Below, piece by piece: positions 41,517-52,127 of a stretch of 64,000 nt of DNA (the stretch's first letter is position 1; every line of letters starts with the position of its first letter). A program made the position numbers and the translations under genes. Under the pieces are notes generated by a model that searched no databases, had not been told where the DNA came from, and saw nothing but the letters and a program-made list of their open reading frames with translations. The stretch lies in NCBI RefSeq assembly GCF_023586365.1, contig NZ_CP097759.1, positions 186,001 through 250,000 of the forward strand. Reading direction: 5' to 3'. This DNA comes from Blochmannia endosymbiont of Camponotus sp. (GTDB lineage Bacteria > Pseudomonadota > Gammaproteobacteria > Enterobacterales > Enterobacteriaceae).

Positions 41517-42524
41517 ATGATACAAATTGTTTATGTAGCGAGCCCGGAAAGTCAGCAAATTCACGTTTGGAAATTAGACAGTATTTATGGGCTATTAGAA
41601 TTAATGCAGGTCATAGATACTCCCGGACATGCGCAACCTATGGCGGTGCATCCTAATAAACGATTTTTATATGTTGGAATACGTCCCAATTTTGGAATTA
41701 CTACTTATCGTATCAATCAGACAGGGTTGTTAACAGATAATGGGACAATTGAGATCTTCAGTAGCCCCACTCATTTGATTAGCGACAAAAAGGGTGAATT
41801 TTTGTATTGTACATCTTATAGGGATCACACAGTGAGTGTGATCCCTATAAGTATGTCAGGAATGCTTCTTAGCAGTCCTATACAAAGTATAGAAGGTCTG
41901 TTAGGGTGTCATTCTGCAAATATAGATAAATTCAAAACATTACTTTGGGTTCCTTGTCTACAGGAAAACGCTATTAGGTTATTTAAGATAAATTCATTTG
42001 GAATGTTAACACCATACGATCCATGTTTTATTAAAATTAATATTAGTTCTGGCCCGCGTCATATGACTTTCTATGGTTTTGATTGTTACGCATATGTCGT
42101 TAATGAATTAACGAGTACTGTTGATGTTATAAAATATGATAATTTTCAAAAAATTCCAAGTATCGTTCAAACAGCAGGTATAATTCCTAAAAACATCAGC
42201 ACTAACAGATGTTGGGCAGCTGATATACATATCACTCCTAATGGACGTTGGTTATATTGTTCTGATAGATCTGTTAATATTATTAGTTGTTTGGAGATAT
42301 CTAAAAAGACAAAAAAATTGAAATTTGTTGGTTATCAACTCACTGAGGAACAGCCGCGTGGTTTTGCAATTGATTGTCAAGGAAAGTTTTTAGTGGTCGC
42401 AGGTCAAAAATCAAATTATATCTCTTTATATGAAATTGATTCAGATAATGGAAAATTAACTATGTTGTCTCGTTATTCATCAGGACAGGGTCCTATGTGG
42501 GTTAATATTATATCGTTGCATTGA
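41517..42524 (+). CDS. pgl: 6-phosphogluconolactonase (beta-propeller type)
   Basis: Pgl hydrolyses 6-phosphogluconolactone in the oxidative pentose phosphate pathway. The start at 41517 gives MIQIVYVASPESQQIHVW, aligned with E. coli MKQTVYIASPESQQIHVW; an ATG four codons earlier is possible. Length is 335 residues (331 in E. coli). Propeller signatures GCHSANI, GPRHM, RWAADIHITPNGRWLY and PRGFAID are conserved. A 16-bp perfect inverted repeat (41815-41851) is embedded in the coding sequence at a poorly conserved blade edge. Confidence 0.96.
   Translation: MIQIVYVASPESQQIHVWKLDSIYGLLELMQVIDTPGHAQPMAVHPNKRFLYVGIRPNFGITTYRINQTGLLTDNGTIEIFSSPTHLISDKKGEFLYCTSYRDHTVSVIPISMSGMLLSSPIQSIEGLLGCHSANIDKFKTLLWVPCLQENAIRLFKINSFGMLTPYDPCFIKINISSGPRHMTFYGFDCYAYVVNELTSTVDVIKYDNFQKIPSIVQTAGIIPKNISTNRCWAADIHITPNGRWLYCSDRSVNIISCLEISKKTKKLKFVGYQLTEEQPRGFAIDCQGKFLVVAGQKSNYISLYEIDSDNGKLTMLSRYSSGQGPMWVNIISLH
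41815..41851. repeat. 16-bp perfect inverted repeat inside pgl
   Basis: Arms CTTATAGGGATCACAC and GTGTGATCCCTATAAG flank a 5-base loop (AGTGA), all within codons for SYRDHTVSVIPIS. Long exact complementarity inside a coding sequence is unexpected by chance. Confidence 0.9.
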
Positions 42525-43596
42525 AAATGAATATACAACAAAATTATTTATCCTGATACAGTGATAATCAGGTAAAGCATAATTTTTGTAAATTTAATTT
42601 TTTATGTATTTATTATAGATTAATAGTAAATTTATGTGAATAAATCTGTTTTTTTATATTTGCATTAAGAACATAGAAACCACAATCTGATAAAATTGTC
42701 GTTTAAGTATGTTGTTTATAAGTATAAACACAAGTTTTATCATTATAAAATAATAAAATTTTTGATTCTGTCTTATTATAAGTGTAATAAAAACACAAAA
42801 ACTTTTGTTGTATTTTGTCCTTTCCTTATGTTTGTTTTGTCAGATTTTATCGCTGATAATCCTCAAAATTTATAATGTACTTTGTTTTTCAAGTAAAGTG
42901 TATAATAGAATAGGGAAGAGTGAAGGCAAATAACGTAAGATAGGATTTTTTGTTTTTACATCTATTATGATTGTTTGTGATTATTTTTGAATTATATAAT
43001 TATCATAAATATTCATCTTGAGTAATCAAATCTACAGATTTTATAAAGATTGTAGATATATTAAATATTTTTTAAACAAGAGAACATTTACTTGTTCTAA
43101 GTATTTTCGTTAATTTTGTTGCGAGCAACATGAGTATACTCATATATTATATAAGTATGTGTTTTTGATTAGTATATAAATTAATTGAATTTTTTTTAAA
43201 TATTAAATATGATATTTAATATAATAAATTAGCCTAATTAATTGTGTGCGCAATAATACACATATTAAATTGTGATATCTATATACATAGAATTATATTT
43301 AGATTATATTGTTTCTATTAAAAATATCTGTTATCTCCAGATATTCGCATTTTTATATAAAATATAATAAGAGTATTGTCAAAAATAAATAAAATAATAT
43401 ATCATAGTGATAAGAGTTGATTAGATCGCTTCAATTGGTTAAATAGTTTGAATTGTATGTATAAGGTTGTGGTTTCTATTATTTTAGAATAGAAAACTTT
43501 GTGTTAACTAGAATTAAAAAATTAAAGTAGATTTTATTTGTCTTATATTTTCTAATGTACGAGAGATATAAAATTTATTTTAAACAGTAGTTTTTA
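42525..43596. other. 1.07-kb gap between convergent pgl and cpoB
   Basis: No gene or tRNA found. In E. coli a tRNA-Lys/Val cluster follows cpoB (ybgF); no remnant was recognised. A 6-bp hairpin (CCTGAT / ATCAGG, 42552-42572) just after pgl may help end its transcript. Confidence 0.45.
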
Positions 43597-44382
43597 TTAT
43601 GATAGGTGTATTAGACGTTTTTGAGCTTGTTTTGCTGCAGTGCTATTAGGATATAATTTGCCTACTTGTTTATATATTGTCTTGGCTTTGTCTTTTTGTT
43701 CTGTTTCTTGCATGATAATACCGATTTTTAATAATGCATCTGATGCTTTTAATGATTTAGGATAATTTTTTACGACTAACGCAAAATGATGAGCAGCGTC
43801 ATGTTTGTTACCTTTATTATAATAAAGCTGTCCTAGCCAATAATGCGAATTCGATTGGTAGATTGATTCTGGATGATTTTTTATAAAATTCTGGAAAGCC
43901 TCTATTGCTTGATTATATTGTTTTTTTTCCAATACTAATGATACTGCTTGTTTATATGCAGTATCTACATCTATTATCGTTGCATTATTTATTTTTTTGG
44001 ATTTTTGAATGTCTGAGTAACTAGATAATTTATCAGGAATGTTGTTAGAATAGCGTGCATTGTTGTGTTTATTTGGAATATTATTGGTATGTTGTGATGC
44101 TAGTTGATTATCTATAATTTCTGATATGCGATGTTGTATGTCTTGAATATGTCCACGTAAAATATCAATATCTCTCTGATTTTCAGATAATTGTTGTTGC
44201 ATTTGAATTAAGCATTGACTATGTGCGTCATATATCTGATGTAATTGATTGATGCGTTGATTGCTATCTATCTTATGATTTACATCTTTAGCATATACGA
44301 TATTATTATTTATAATATTAAAATGTATCATCAGTATGATGATTACATCTAGTTTACATAAAAATAGTATGAATTTAATCAT
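43597..44382 (-). CDS. cpoB: Cell division coordinator CpoB (YbgF)
   Basis: Periplasmic partner of TolA that links Tol-Pal constriction with PBP1b. The product has an N-terminal hydrophobic segment (about residues 9-30, signal peptide), a coiled coil (about 45-95), an Asn/Ser-rich linker and three TPR-like repeats (about 145-261) with HYWLGQLYYNKG. Length is 261 residues (263 in E. coli). It is the last gene of tolQRAB-pal-cpoB, 7 bp after pal. Confidence 0.95.
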   Translation of the reverse strand: MIKFILFLCKLDVIIILMIHFNIINNNIVYAKDVNHKIDSNQRINQLHQIYDAHSQCLIQMQQQLSENQRDIDILRGHIQDIQHRISEIIDNQLASQHTNNIPNKHNNARYSNNIPDKLSSYSDIQKSKKINNATIIDVDTAYKQAVSLVLEKKQYNQAIEAFQNFIKNHPESIYQSNSHYWLGQLYYNKGNKHDAAHHFALVVKNYPKSLKASDALLKIGIIMQETEQKDKAKTIYKQVGKLYPNSTAAKQAQKRLIHLS

Positions 44383-44389
44383 ATGGATA

Positions 44390-44917
44390 TTATTTATATA
44401 TTAATACAACACGTCTATTTTTAGAATAAGCTTCTTCGTTTTGTCCTAATACAGCTGGTTTTTCTTTACCATAAGATATAGTTAATATTTGTTCAGATAA
44501 TACACCTTTACTTTGGAGGTATGATTTTACAGAGTTAGCTCGACGTTCACCCAATGCAATATTGTATTCCGGAGTGCCACGTTCATCAGCATGACCTTCA
44601 ATTTTAATGTGTTGTGATGGATTGTTATATAAAAAATTTGCATGGATATTTAATGAGTAAAAAAACTTAGAAGGGATATCATATTGATCTAAAGGAAAAT
44701 AAATAACATTACTGGATTTTAATTCTTGTGTTTTTAATTGTATTTGTTCATCGACTACTCTATTATTTTTCATATTAGTATGTTTAAAACGATTTAATCC
44801 AATATTTTTTTGATTAGGAGTAGCAGTATCGTATTGAGATAATGAGGAACATGCTGTCATCACCACGCTCATGCTTATGGCGGATATTAGTTGTTTAAAA
44901 AAATTGTTTGGTTTCAT
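44390..44917 (-). CDS. pal: Peptidoglycan-associated lipoprotein Pal
   Basis: Pal anchors the outer membrane to peptidoglycan and binds TolB. A signal peptide ends at M-T-A-C (lipidated Cys23), followed by a disordered linker and an OmpA-like domain with the diaminopimelate-binding region [19 protein letters not shown]. The product has 175 residues (173 in E. coli). Lies between tolB and cpoB. Confidence 0.97.
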   Translation of the reverse strand: MKPNNFFKQLISAISMSVVMTACSSLSQYDTATPNQKNIGLNRFKHTNMKNNRVVDEQIQLKTQELKSSNVIYFPLDQYDIPSKFFYSLNIHANFLYNNPSQHIKIEGHADERGTPEYNIALGERRANSVKSYLQSKGVLSEQILTISYGKEKPAVLGQNEEAYSKNRRVVLIYK

Positions 44918-44977
44918 TTATATATCCATTGTTCATTATTTTTAAATTGTTAATTGTAATGAAAATAGTTATTTATC

Positions 44978-46339
44978 TTATTCTAAATATAATGGGGACC
45001 AAGTTGGAAATCTTATATCTCCTTGATCTCCTTGTATATGAGCTTTAAAATGACCATCAATAGAGATTAATTCTAAATTGGATGTTGCTGTTAAATTCCT
45101 ATTAATACTACTGTATAGTACCATGGTATTATTGGGAGCTATACTAGGAGTATCAGCCAACAGTGTATCTGTTAATATTTCTTCTTGTCCAGTTAATAAA
45201 TTTAATTTAGCAATATTTTGTTTGCCTTGATGTCTATTCACCATGATTATGAATGTCCCGTCTGAACTAACAGTTGGGTTTTGATTACTAGTATGTAGCC
45301 AAGATAATCTTTGAGTTTCAGCAGTTTTAACATTAATTTTATATATTTGTGGACTGCCTCCTTGGTCTGAAGTATAGGCTATATTTTGATTATCCGGAAA
45401 CCAACTAGGTTCGGTATTATTATTTCTATTTTTAGTTAATTGTTTAATTGTCCCAGATTCTAAATCCATAATATATAAATTTAAACTACCTGTTTTAGAT
45501 AAAGAAAAAGCTAATTTTTTGCAGTCGGGAGAAAAAGCAGGGGCGCCATTATGGTTTGGGAAACTAACAATATTATTAACTACCCCGGTGTTTAATGTTT
45601 GAATGATAAGTTCTGAATGGCCGGAGGCAAAAGTAACATAAGCAATTTTTTTTCCATCGGGAGACCAAGCTGGAGACATTAATGGTTCTGTCGATCGGCA
45701 AATTGAAATTTGATTATGACCATCGTAATCAGAAATATATAACTCATAGGGATATTGATTATTATGAATGCGCAAAACATAAGCAATACGTGTACAAAAT
45801 GCACCTTTTATACCGGTTAACTTTTCAAAAATTTCATTACTTATAGTATGGGCTACATAGCGTAGCCATTTTTTTTCTACTGAATATTGATTTTCTGAGA
45901 TTATTAACGCAGGATTGCTAGAAGTATCTATTAAATGATATGAAATAATATAACTTTCATCGTAATTTATATGTACTGTTCCCAATACAATAATGTTAAT
46001 ACCCAGTTTCTCCCAAAAAGTTGGGATGACATCAGATACTTTGGTAGGTTTATGTGGTAAATATTCTACGGGAATGGTATTGAATTTACTGCTATTGCGT
46101 AAATCAGCAGCTATTATTGATGCTATATCTTCAATTGATATTGATTTGTTATGCTGATTACTAACACATATAAAAGGTATTACAGCGATGGGGTGTGCAG
46201 CATTTACTCCGCATGTAATTTCGATATGCATATCTGCAAGTAGAGCAGGTTTCCATGAAAATATAATTAACACTATTGATAAAAATATTTTTTGCAACCA
46301 ATGTGGTAGTTTATGAGTTTTTTTAATTATTAAATACAT
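44978..46339 (-). CDS. tolB: Tol-Pal system protein TolB
   Basis: Periplasmic TolB, 453 residues (430 in E. coli). A signal peptide of about 35 residues is followed by an N-terminal domain and a six-bladed propeller with repeated [26 protein letters not shown] and [13 protein letters not shown] blade motifs, ending [10 protein letters not shown]. The N-terminal extension before the hydrophobic core is a little long, so an internal start is possible. Confidence 0.97.
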   Translation of the reverse strand: MYLIIKKTHKLPHWLQKIFLSIVLIIFSWKPALLADMHIEITCGVNAAHPIAVIPFICVSNQHNKSISIEDIASIIAADLRNSSKFNTIPVEYLPHKPTKVSDVIPTFWEKLGINIIVLGTVHINYDESYIISYHLIDTSSNPALIISENQYSVEKKWLRYVAHTISNEIFEKLTGIKGAFCTRIAYVLRIHNNQYPYELYISDYDGHNQISICRSTEPLMSPAWSPDGKKIAYVTFASGHSELIIQTLNTGVVNNIVSFPNHNGAPAFSPDCKKLAFSLSKTGSLNLYIMDLESGTIKQLTKNRNNNTEPSWFPDNQNIAYTSDQGGSPQIYKINVKTAETQRLSWLHTSNQNPTVSSDGTFIIMVNRHQGKQNIAKLNLLTGQEEILTDTLLADTPSIAPNNTMVLYSSINRNLTATSNLELISIDGHFKAHIQGDQGDIRFPTWSPLYLE

Positions 46340-46416
46340 GAAAATTTTATAGTGAAAATAGATTATTTAATGAACCAACATATTATTATTATTTTGTAAA
46401 TGTGTAAATATTTTGT

Positions 46417-47163
46417 TTATTGAGGAGAAAAATTTAATATTGTGTTTTTAAATATTTCGTAAATATCTGAATTTGGTGGTTTAGGAATTTTTGCTAATTT
46501 AGCGGCAATGACTGCTGCTTGGCATAGATCGTAATCTCCAGATATAGCGGTTACTGATAGTAACGTACCGTCAGGTGCTAATTTGATGCGTAGATTGCAT
46601 TGTTTACCAACATAATGAGAAAAGTTATAAAATTTTTGTTGTATTGATTCGCTGATCATACGCTTATATATATTAATTTCATTATTTTTAATAATTTCGT
46701 TTGAAATATTATTTTTATTATCATTTTTTTTTGTTGTTAAGTTTAATGTAAGTTCTTTGTTATTTTCCATAGATTTTTTTTTGTTAATTAATGTATTCAG
46801 TAAATTATTGAGTTCGTTAGAATCATGAGATTGATAATTTAATTTATCATATATTAGTACATTTTTTTCTACAGTATTTTGATTGTTCTTTTTAGGGGTG
46901 TTGGACAACGTTGGTCCCGCTAATGGAGGCTGTGTTTCTGTTATTTTGAATCGATTTGATTGATTTTGATTATTGTTTTTTTCTGTTTTCGGATTAGAGT
47001 TTTGAATGAAGGTATTGATTGAATTTTTGTTATTATCTATTTTAGTAGCGTATCGTTGTTGTTTTGTCATTATGTGTTTGTATAGCAACAAAGAAACGAT
47101 CACATGCACAATGATTGATATCATAACAGCGGATCTAAATTTTCTGTAATATTTATTAAACAA
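46417..47163 (-). CDS. tolA: Tol-Pal system protein TolA (shortened)
   Basis: TolA spans the periplasm between TolQR and TolB/Pal. Only 248 residues against 421 in E. coli. The N-terminal transmembrane anchor (about 12-30) and a C-terminal domain (about 165-248, with CNLRIKLAPDGTLL and AAVIAAKLAKIPKPP) are recognisable. The long Ala/Lys-rich helical domain II is replaced by an Asn/Lys-rich stretch of perhaps 120 residues. Position between tolR and tolB confirms identity. A shorter reach across the periplasm is implied. Confidence 0.93.
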   Translation of the reverse strand: MFNKYYRKFRSAVMISIIVHVIVSLLLYKHIMTKQQRYATKIDNNKNSINTFIQNSNPKTEKNNNQNQSNRFKITETQPPLAGPTLSNTPKKNNQNTVEKNVLIYDKLNYQSHDSNELNNLLNTLINKKKSMENNKELTLNLTTKKNDNKNNISNEIIKNNEINIYKRMISESIQQKFYNFSHYVGKQCNLRIKLAPDGTLLSVTAISGDYDLCQAAVIAAKLAKIPKPPNSDIYEIFKNTILNFSPQ

Positions 47164-47208
47164 ATTTAATAATTATCATCCCAGTTATGTAAGAGTGTCG
47201 TTACGTAT

Positions 47209-47634
47209 TCAAATAGAAGGATTTGTTATCATTCCAATTGAGTGTATACCGATATGATTTAATAAAGTCAATACTTTAATTATTTCGTCGTATTCTACAG
47301 TTTTTGAAGCAGCTATCAGACACGTTATATTAGGAGTGATGTGTGTTTGATAACTTATCTCTGATGAAATTTGGTCTAAACGCACTTTCTCTACATGTTT
47401 ATTATTAATAATGAGATTATAAAATCCCATGCCTAAAATTTCAATAGTAATTATAAGTTTTTCATTATTGATAATATTTGGTGTTACTTGACTATTTGGT
47501 AGATTTACTTCAAAGCTTTGTATCCATTTAGATGGTATTAACATAAAGATCATTAAAAGAACTAGTAATATGTCTAAAAACGGTATGATATTAATATCAG
47601 ACTTAATCGTGTTTCTGATACGTTTTCTCTTCAT
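47209..47634 (-). CDS. tolR: Tol-Pal system protein TolR
   Basis: Proton-channel subunit with TolQ. The single transmembrane helix (about 15-35) carries the essential Asp21 in INIIPFLDILLVLLMIFM. Length is 141 residues (142 in E. coli). Its start overlaps the end of tolQ by 32 bases in another frame, which suggests translational coupling; no better downstream start exists before the membrane helix. Confidence 0.96.
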   Translation of the reverse strand: MKRKRIRNTIKSDINIIPFLDILLVLLMIFMLIPSKWIQSFEVNLPNSQVTPNIINNEKLIITIEILGMGFYNLIINNKHVEKVRLDQISSEISYQTHITPNITCLIAASKTVEYDEIIKVLTLLNHIGIHSIGMITNPSI

Positions 47635-48349
47635 ATTGATTTTCCTTGTTTAACGCAGAATCAATATTAAAAAAAATCTGATGATATAGAATCGTAATAA
47701 ATTCTTCTATAAAGTTGTTATAATCTTGATCCATATTGTTTATTTGTGCAGTTAAGTAATTAAATGCTATAACCGCTGGAATAGCTACAAACAAGCCAAT
47801 CGCTGTAGAAATTAATGATTCCGCAATACCTGGTGCAATAATTTCTATATGAATCATCTGAGTGGCAACATTGTTAGTCGTTGTTTTACCTAGTTCTATA
47901 AAAACGTGTATAATCCCTAATATGGTTCCAAATAAACCAAGGTATGGACTAACGGATCCAATTGTACCTATTAATGGAATATAATCTTCTAACGATTTTA
48001 GCTCTATATTTATTGCAGTATGCATATTATCCAGGGTTCTAGACATCATTGTTTCAGGTGAACAATGTTTTGTTTGATATAACTTAGAAAATTCTTTAAA
48101 ACCTACGTAAAAAATTTGTTCAACTCCATTTAATGTATTACGACGAGCTGCAGCTTTTTGATATAAACTAGATAAATCTATTCCAGACCAAAATTCGTTT
48201 TCAAATACTTTTAATTTTCGCTGTGCTGAACTTAGCACGAAGACACGATGGAAGATAATACTCCAAGATAAAACGGAAAACCCAATTAATACGAATATAC
48301 TAATTTGTACTAAAATATTAGTTTCTAAAAATAAGTCAAAAATATTCAT
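47603..48349 (-). CDS. tolQ: Tol-Pal system protein TolQ
   Basis: Inner-membrane motor subunit of the ExbB/MotA class, 248 residues (230 in E. coli). Three transmembrane helices are evident (about 15-38, 138-160, 172-195), with the family blocks PYLGLFGTILGIIH and GIAESLISTAIGLFVAIPAVIAFN. The C-terminal tail is extended and Asn/Glu-rich. First gene of the tol operon; ybgC, which precedes it in E. coli, is absent. Confidence 0.97.
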   Translation of the reverse strand: MNIFDLFLETNILVQISIFVLIGFSVLSWSIIFHRVFVLSSAQRKLKVFENEFWSGIDLSSLYQKAAARRNTLNGVEQIFYVGFKEFSKLYQTKHCSPETMMSRTLDNMHTAINIELKSLEDYIPLIGTIGSVSPYLGLFGTILGIIHVFIELGKTTTNNVATQMIHIEIIAPGIAESLISTAIGLFVAIPAVIAFNYLTAQINNMDQDYNNFIEEFITILYHQIFFNIDSALNKENQYEEKTYQKHD

Positions 48350-48690
48350 ATCAATTTATTTAAATTAAATATTATATAAAGGGCAATTGCAACGTTATTA
48401 TCATAGAGAGTCTTTATTATTATGAAAGTAATTTAATTCTTAAGATAATATAATCGTACACACATAACAGTTATAAAAGGTAGTTATTGTAAATAATCTG
48501 TTAACTAACATATAGTTTTTAAAAACGTATTATAGTAAAATATTACTTAATTTTTATAAAAAGTGAAATAAGATAAAAACAAAAAATGATCACATTATCC
48601 ATTCAGATATAACCACAATAGTATTAATTGTATTTAACTCACTATTACCATGATTATTAATAATGTATCAGATACATTCAGACATGTTGT
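48350..48690. other. Gap between sucD and tolQ
   Basis: No gene; no ybgC or cydAB remnant recognised. An 8-bp inverted repeat (AATGTATC / GATACATT, 48662-48678) lies 13 bases after the sucD stop and may be a weak terminator. Confidence 0.4.
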
Positions 48691-49581
48691 TTATATATAT
48701 TGTGTGTATTGTTGTTTGTCAATGGATTTAATAAATTGACCAATGTTAACAAAGTTATCTACGATATGTACTCCTGATTTGGATAAAATTTCGTATTTTT
48801 CATGAGCAGTGCTACCAATTCCAGAAATAATAGCGCCTGCGTGGCCCATACGTTTCCCTTTAGGAGCGGTAGTTCCAGCAATATATGCAATCACTGGTTT
48901 TCTAATATATTTATTAATGTATGTTGCTGCTTTTTCTTCAGATCTACCTCCTATTTCACCAATCATTACCATTAATGATGTTTTAGGATCTTGTTCAAAT
49001 AATGATAATATATCAATAAAATCAGAACCAAGTATCGGGTCACCTCCAATTCCGACGCATGTGGACTGACCTAATCCAAGGTCAGTTATTTGTTTTACCA
49101 CTTCATATGTTAAGGTACCTGATCTGGATACAATTCCTACGCAACCTGGGTTATGGATATCACTTGGCATTATCCCAAGTTTACACTGGCCTGGAGTAAT
49201 GATTCCTGGGCAATTTGGTCCAATCATACATGTATTATGTTTTTTTAATTGTTGTTTTATTAATAACATATCCAATATTGGAATCCCTTCGGTAATACAA
49301 ACAATTAGTTTAATACCAGCATGAATTGATTCTAAAATTGCATCCTTACAGAAAGGAGCAGGCACATAAATAATAGAAGTCGTCGCATTAGTGCTATTTA
49401 TCGCTTCACCAACGGTATTAAATATTGGCAATCCAAGATGGGTGCCCCCCCCTTTCCCCGGGGTAACTCCGCCTACTATTTTAGTACCATAGTTTAATGC
49501 TTGCTGAGAATGAAAACTGGCGTGCTTGCCAGTAAATCCTTGACAAATTATTTTTGTATCTTTGTTAATTAAAATTGACAT
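48691..49581 (-). CDS. sucD: Succinyl-CoA synthetase alpha subunit
   Basis: The alpha subunit carries the phosphohistidine intermediate. The product has 296 residues (289 in E. coli). N-terminal [18 protein letters not shown], the CoA-binding [27 protein letters not shown] and the phosphorylated His in RMGHAGAI are conserved. The GKGGG stretch is encoded with a G8 run (C8 on the plus strand at 49445-49452). It overlaps sucC by 17 bases. Confidence 0.98.
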   Translation of the reverse strand: MSILINKDTKIICQGFTGKHASFHSQQALNYGTKIVGGVTPGKGGGTHLGLPIFNTVGEAINSTNATTSIIYVPAPFCKDAILESIHAGIKLIVCITEGIPILDMLLIKQQLKKHNTCMIGPNCPGIITPGQCKLGIMPSDIHNPGCVGIVSRSGTLTYEVVKQITDLGLGQSTCVGIGGDPILGSDFIDILSLFEQDPKTSLMVMIGEIGGRSEEKAATYINKYIRKPVIAYIAGTTAPKGKRMGHAGAIISGIGSTAHEKYEILSKSGVHIVDNFVNIGQFIKSIDKQQYTQYI

Positions 49582-50743
49582 TTTTTAATTTCACCGCAGT
49601 TACAATTTGTTGAATTGCATAAATTAAATTATCGGTAACGATAATGTTGAGTTTGCTATTAATCAATCGATTAGAACCTAATGTAGAATTATTTCCCTCT
49701 AACCGAGCTACGATAGGGATATGTTTTGTGGTACATCTGGATAATAATACAGTTATGATACATTCAGCAACTAAATCACAGCATACAATTCCGCCAAAAA
49801 TATTTATGAGTATTGCTTGCACTTTAGCATCTTTTAAAATCATATTAAAAGCTGATATTATGCATTCTTTATTAGCACCTCCTCCGATGTCTAAAAAGTT
49901 AGCAGGAATCCCCCCCAATGATTTAATTACATCCATAGTAGCCATTGCTAATCCAGCGCCATTGACCATACAGCCAATATTCCCCTCTAAGGGAATGTAA
50001 TTGATAAAATTCAGCATATCGATTGGTTTATTTATCGCGCATGTATTTAATAATTCTGATTGTCTAAATATAGCATTATGATCTACTATCATCTTGGCAT
50101 CTAAACAACAAAAATGATCGTCATCAGTAATAGCTAATGGATTAATTTCAATTAACGTTAAGTCATTTTCTAGTAGCATACGTGTTGCGCTGACAATAAT
50201 TCTGGAAAATTGATTTATTTTGGCTCCAGATAATCCTAATTTACATGCTAATATCCGTCCTTGATAAGGATATATTCCGACTGAAGGATTTATAACAATT
50301 TTATGAATAAAATTAGGCGTTTTTTGTTCTGTAATTTCAACATTCATACCACCTTGCGTAGAAGCCATACATATTATTTGGGATTCATCTCTATCAATTG
50401 ATATGCTTAAATAAAATTCTTGAACAATTTTTACAGCTGGTTCTATTAAAATAGAAGTCACTAATTCCCCGATATCGGTGGTTTGATATGTCACCAATCT
50501 ATTGCCAAGCCATTTATTAGCAAAAGATAATATATTTGTCGTGGAGTGCACAACACACACTCCTCCTGATTTCCCACGTCCTCCTGCTTGCACTTGACAT
50601 TTTACTACCCATGGTCCATGACCTATGCTATTCGATATAATATAGTGTTCTATATCGTTTATAGTAGCACATACAAAACCTGTCAAAACAGGTAAATTGT
50701 ATTTTGCCATTAATTTTTTTGCTTGATATTCATATAAGTTCAT
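49565..50743 (-). CDS. sucC: Succinyl-CoA synthetase beta subunit
   Basis: ADP-forming beta subunit with ATP-grasp fold, 392 residues (388 in E. coli). [18 protein letters not shown], the [16 protein letters not shown] nucleotide site, [10 protein letters not shown] and [14 protein letters not shown] are conserved. It makes one ATP per succinyl-CoA, linking SucAB to SdhCDAB. It follows sucB by 114 bp. Confidence 0.98.
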   Translation of the reverse strand: MNLYEYQAKKLMAKYNLPVLTGFVCATINDIEHYIISNSIGHGPWVVKCQVQAGGRGKSGGVCVVHSTTNILSFANKWLGNRLVTYQTTDIGELVTSILIEPAVKIVQEFYLSISIDRDESQIICMASTQGGMNVEITEQKTPNFIHKIVINPSVGIYPYQGRILACKLGLSGAKINQFSRIIVSATRMLLENDLTLIEINPLAITDDDHFCCLDAKMIVDHNAIFRQSELLNTCAINKPIDMLNFINYIPLEGNIGCMVNGAGLAMATMDVIKSLGGIPANFLDIGGGANKECIISAFNMILKDAKVQAILINIFGGIVCCDLVAECIITVLLSRCTTKHIPIVARLEGNNSTLGSNRLINSKLNIIVTDNLIYAIQQIVTAVKLKNVNFN

Positions 50744-50857
50744 AATATGTGATCGTGCGTATTGTAATTGCTTAAGATTAAGATATTAATTTAGTTAATA
50801 GTAATGTGCTAATTTGTTAAAAATATAAAATGTACTTATACATACACATATGTATTA

Positions 50858-52105
50858 TTATACTTCTAAAAACAAGCGTGTTGGATCTTCTAACAACTCT
50901 TTGATGTATACTAGAAATCTTACCGAATCTTTTCCATCTATTAATCTATGATCATATGATAATGCTAAATACATCATAGGTAATATTGCTATCTGTCCAT
51001 CTTGAGCTATGGGTCGGTCTTTTATTGCATGCATACCAAGAATTGCGCTTTGTGGAGGGTTAATAATAGGAGTAGACATTAATGATCCAAAAACTCCACC
51101 GTTAGTAATGGTGAAATTACCCCCACTTAATTCTTCAATTGTTAGTTTTCCGTCTCTCCCTTTTTCAGCTAAAGATTTTATATTTTTTTCTATGTCGGAC
51201 ATGCTTAATGTATCAATATCTCGTAACACTGGTGTAATTAAACCACGTACTGTAGATACTGCAATACTTATATCAAAATAATGATAATATACAATTTCTT
51301 CTCCATCAATGGATGCATTGATTTCAGGAAAATGTCTCAAGCCTTCTAAGACCGCTTTTACATAAAAAGACATGATTCCTAATGTAATTCCATAACGTTT
51401 TTCAAATAATTCTCCATATTTTTTTCGCAGTTTTATGATGGGTTGCATGTTTACTTCATTGAAAGTAGTTAACATAGCCGTAGTATTAGTAACAGCTAAT
51501 AGGCGTTCTGAGATTTTTTTTCGTAATCGATTCATTACAATACGTGTTTCTTTGCGATCGTTTTTCGTATTTTTTATGTGACGATGTGCTACTACATTTT
51601 CATTATTTTGTTGATCAATATAGTGTGGTTTTTTTTTGGAATGAATATGTGCTTCTATATCTTGACGAGTTAGACGTCCTTTTATTCCGCTACCTTGAAT
51701 ATTTGTTAGTTGTAAATTATGCTCTGCTATTAATTTGCGAATAGATGGAGTTAAAATGTTATGATTTTCGTTATCTTGAGTAAGAATATGTTCTTGAGAT
51801 GCCACTGATGTAGTAGATTTTTGGTCTTGAAATATTTTTTTTGTATCTTTTTGAGAAACACATTGATCAATATTTAGACGGCCTAAAATTTGTCCGGATA
51901 CTACTATTGATCCTTCTTGTTCTGAAATTGATTCTAATATTCCTGTGTTTGGGGCAGGAACTTCTAACATAATTTTGTCTGTTTCTATTTCCAGTAAAAT
52001 ATCATCTTGTTTAACTGTATCTCCTGACTTTTTATGCCAAACAGCAACAGTAGCGTCTGCAACTGATTCGGGTAAATTCGGAACCAAAATGTCAATACTA
52101 CTCAT
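50858..52105 (-). CDS. sucB: 2-oxoglutarate dehydrogenase E2 (dihydrolipoyl succinyltransferase)
   Basis: E2 core of the 2-oxoglutarate dehydrogenase complex, 415 residues (405 in E. coli). Domains in order: lipoyl domain (1-77) with the modified Lys44 in EIETDKIML, a linker, the E3-binding domain (about 118-152, [12 protein letters not shown]), and the catalytic domain (about 185-415) with the His/Asp site in [16 protein letters not shown]. Lipoylation can be done by LplA (21364-22380). It lies 22 bp after sucA. Confidence 0.98.
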   Translation of the reverse strand: MSSIDILVPNLPESVADATVAVWHKKSGDTVKQDDILLEIETDKIMLEVPAPNTGILESISEQEGSIVVSGQILGRLNIDQCVSQKDTKKIFQDQKSTTSVASQEHILTQDNENHNILTPSIRKLIAEHNLQLTNIQGSGIKGRLTRQDIEAHIHSKKKPHYIDQQNNENVVAHRHIKNTKNDRKETRIVMNRLRKKISERLLAVTNTTAMLTTFNEVNMQPIIKLRKKYGELFEKRYGITLGIMSFYVKAVLEGLRHFPEINASIDGEEIVYYHYFDISIAVSTVRGLITPVLRDIDTLSMSDIEKNIKSLAEKGRDGKLTIEELSGGNFTITNGGVFGSLMSTPIINPPQSAILGMHAIKDRPIAQDGQIAILPMMYLALSYDHRLIDGKDSVRFLVYIKELLEDPTRLFLEV

Positions 52106-52127
52106 TTTCTATCCTTTTTTAAAAAAA

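Noticed and set aside
42525..43596. tRNA-Lys/Val cluster expected after cpoB
   Set aside because: No cloverleaf or GGTTC-type T-arm sequence found on either strand.
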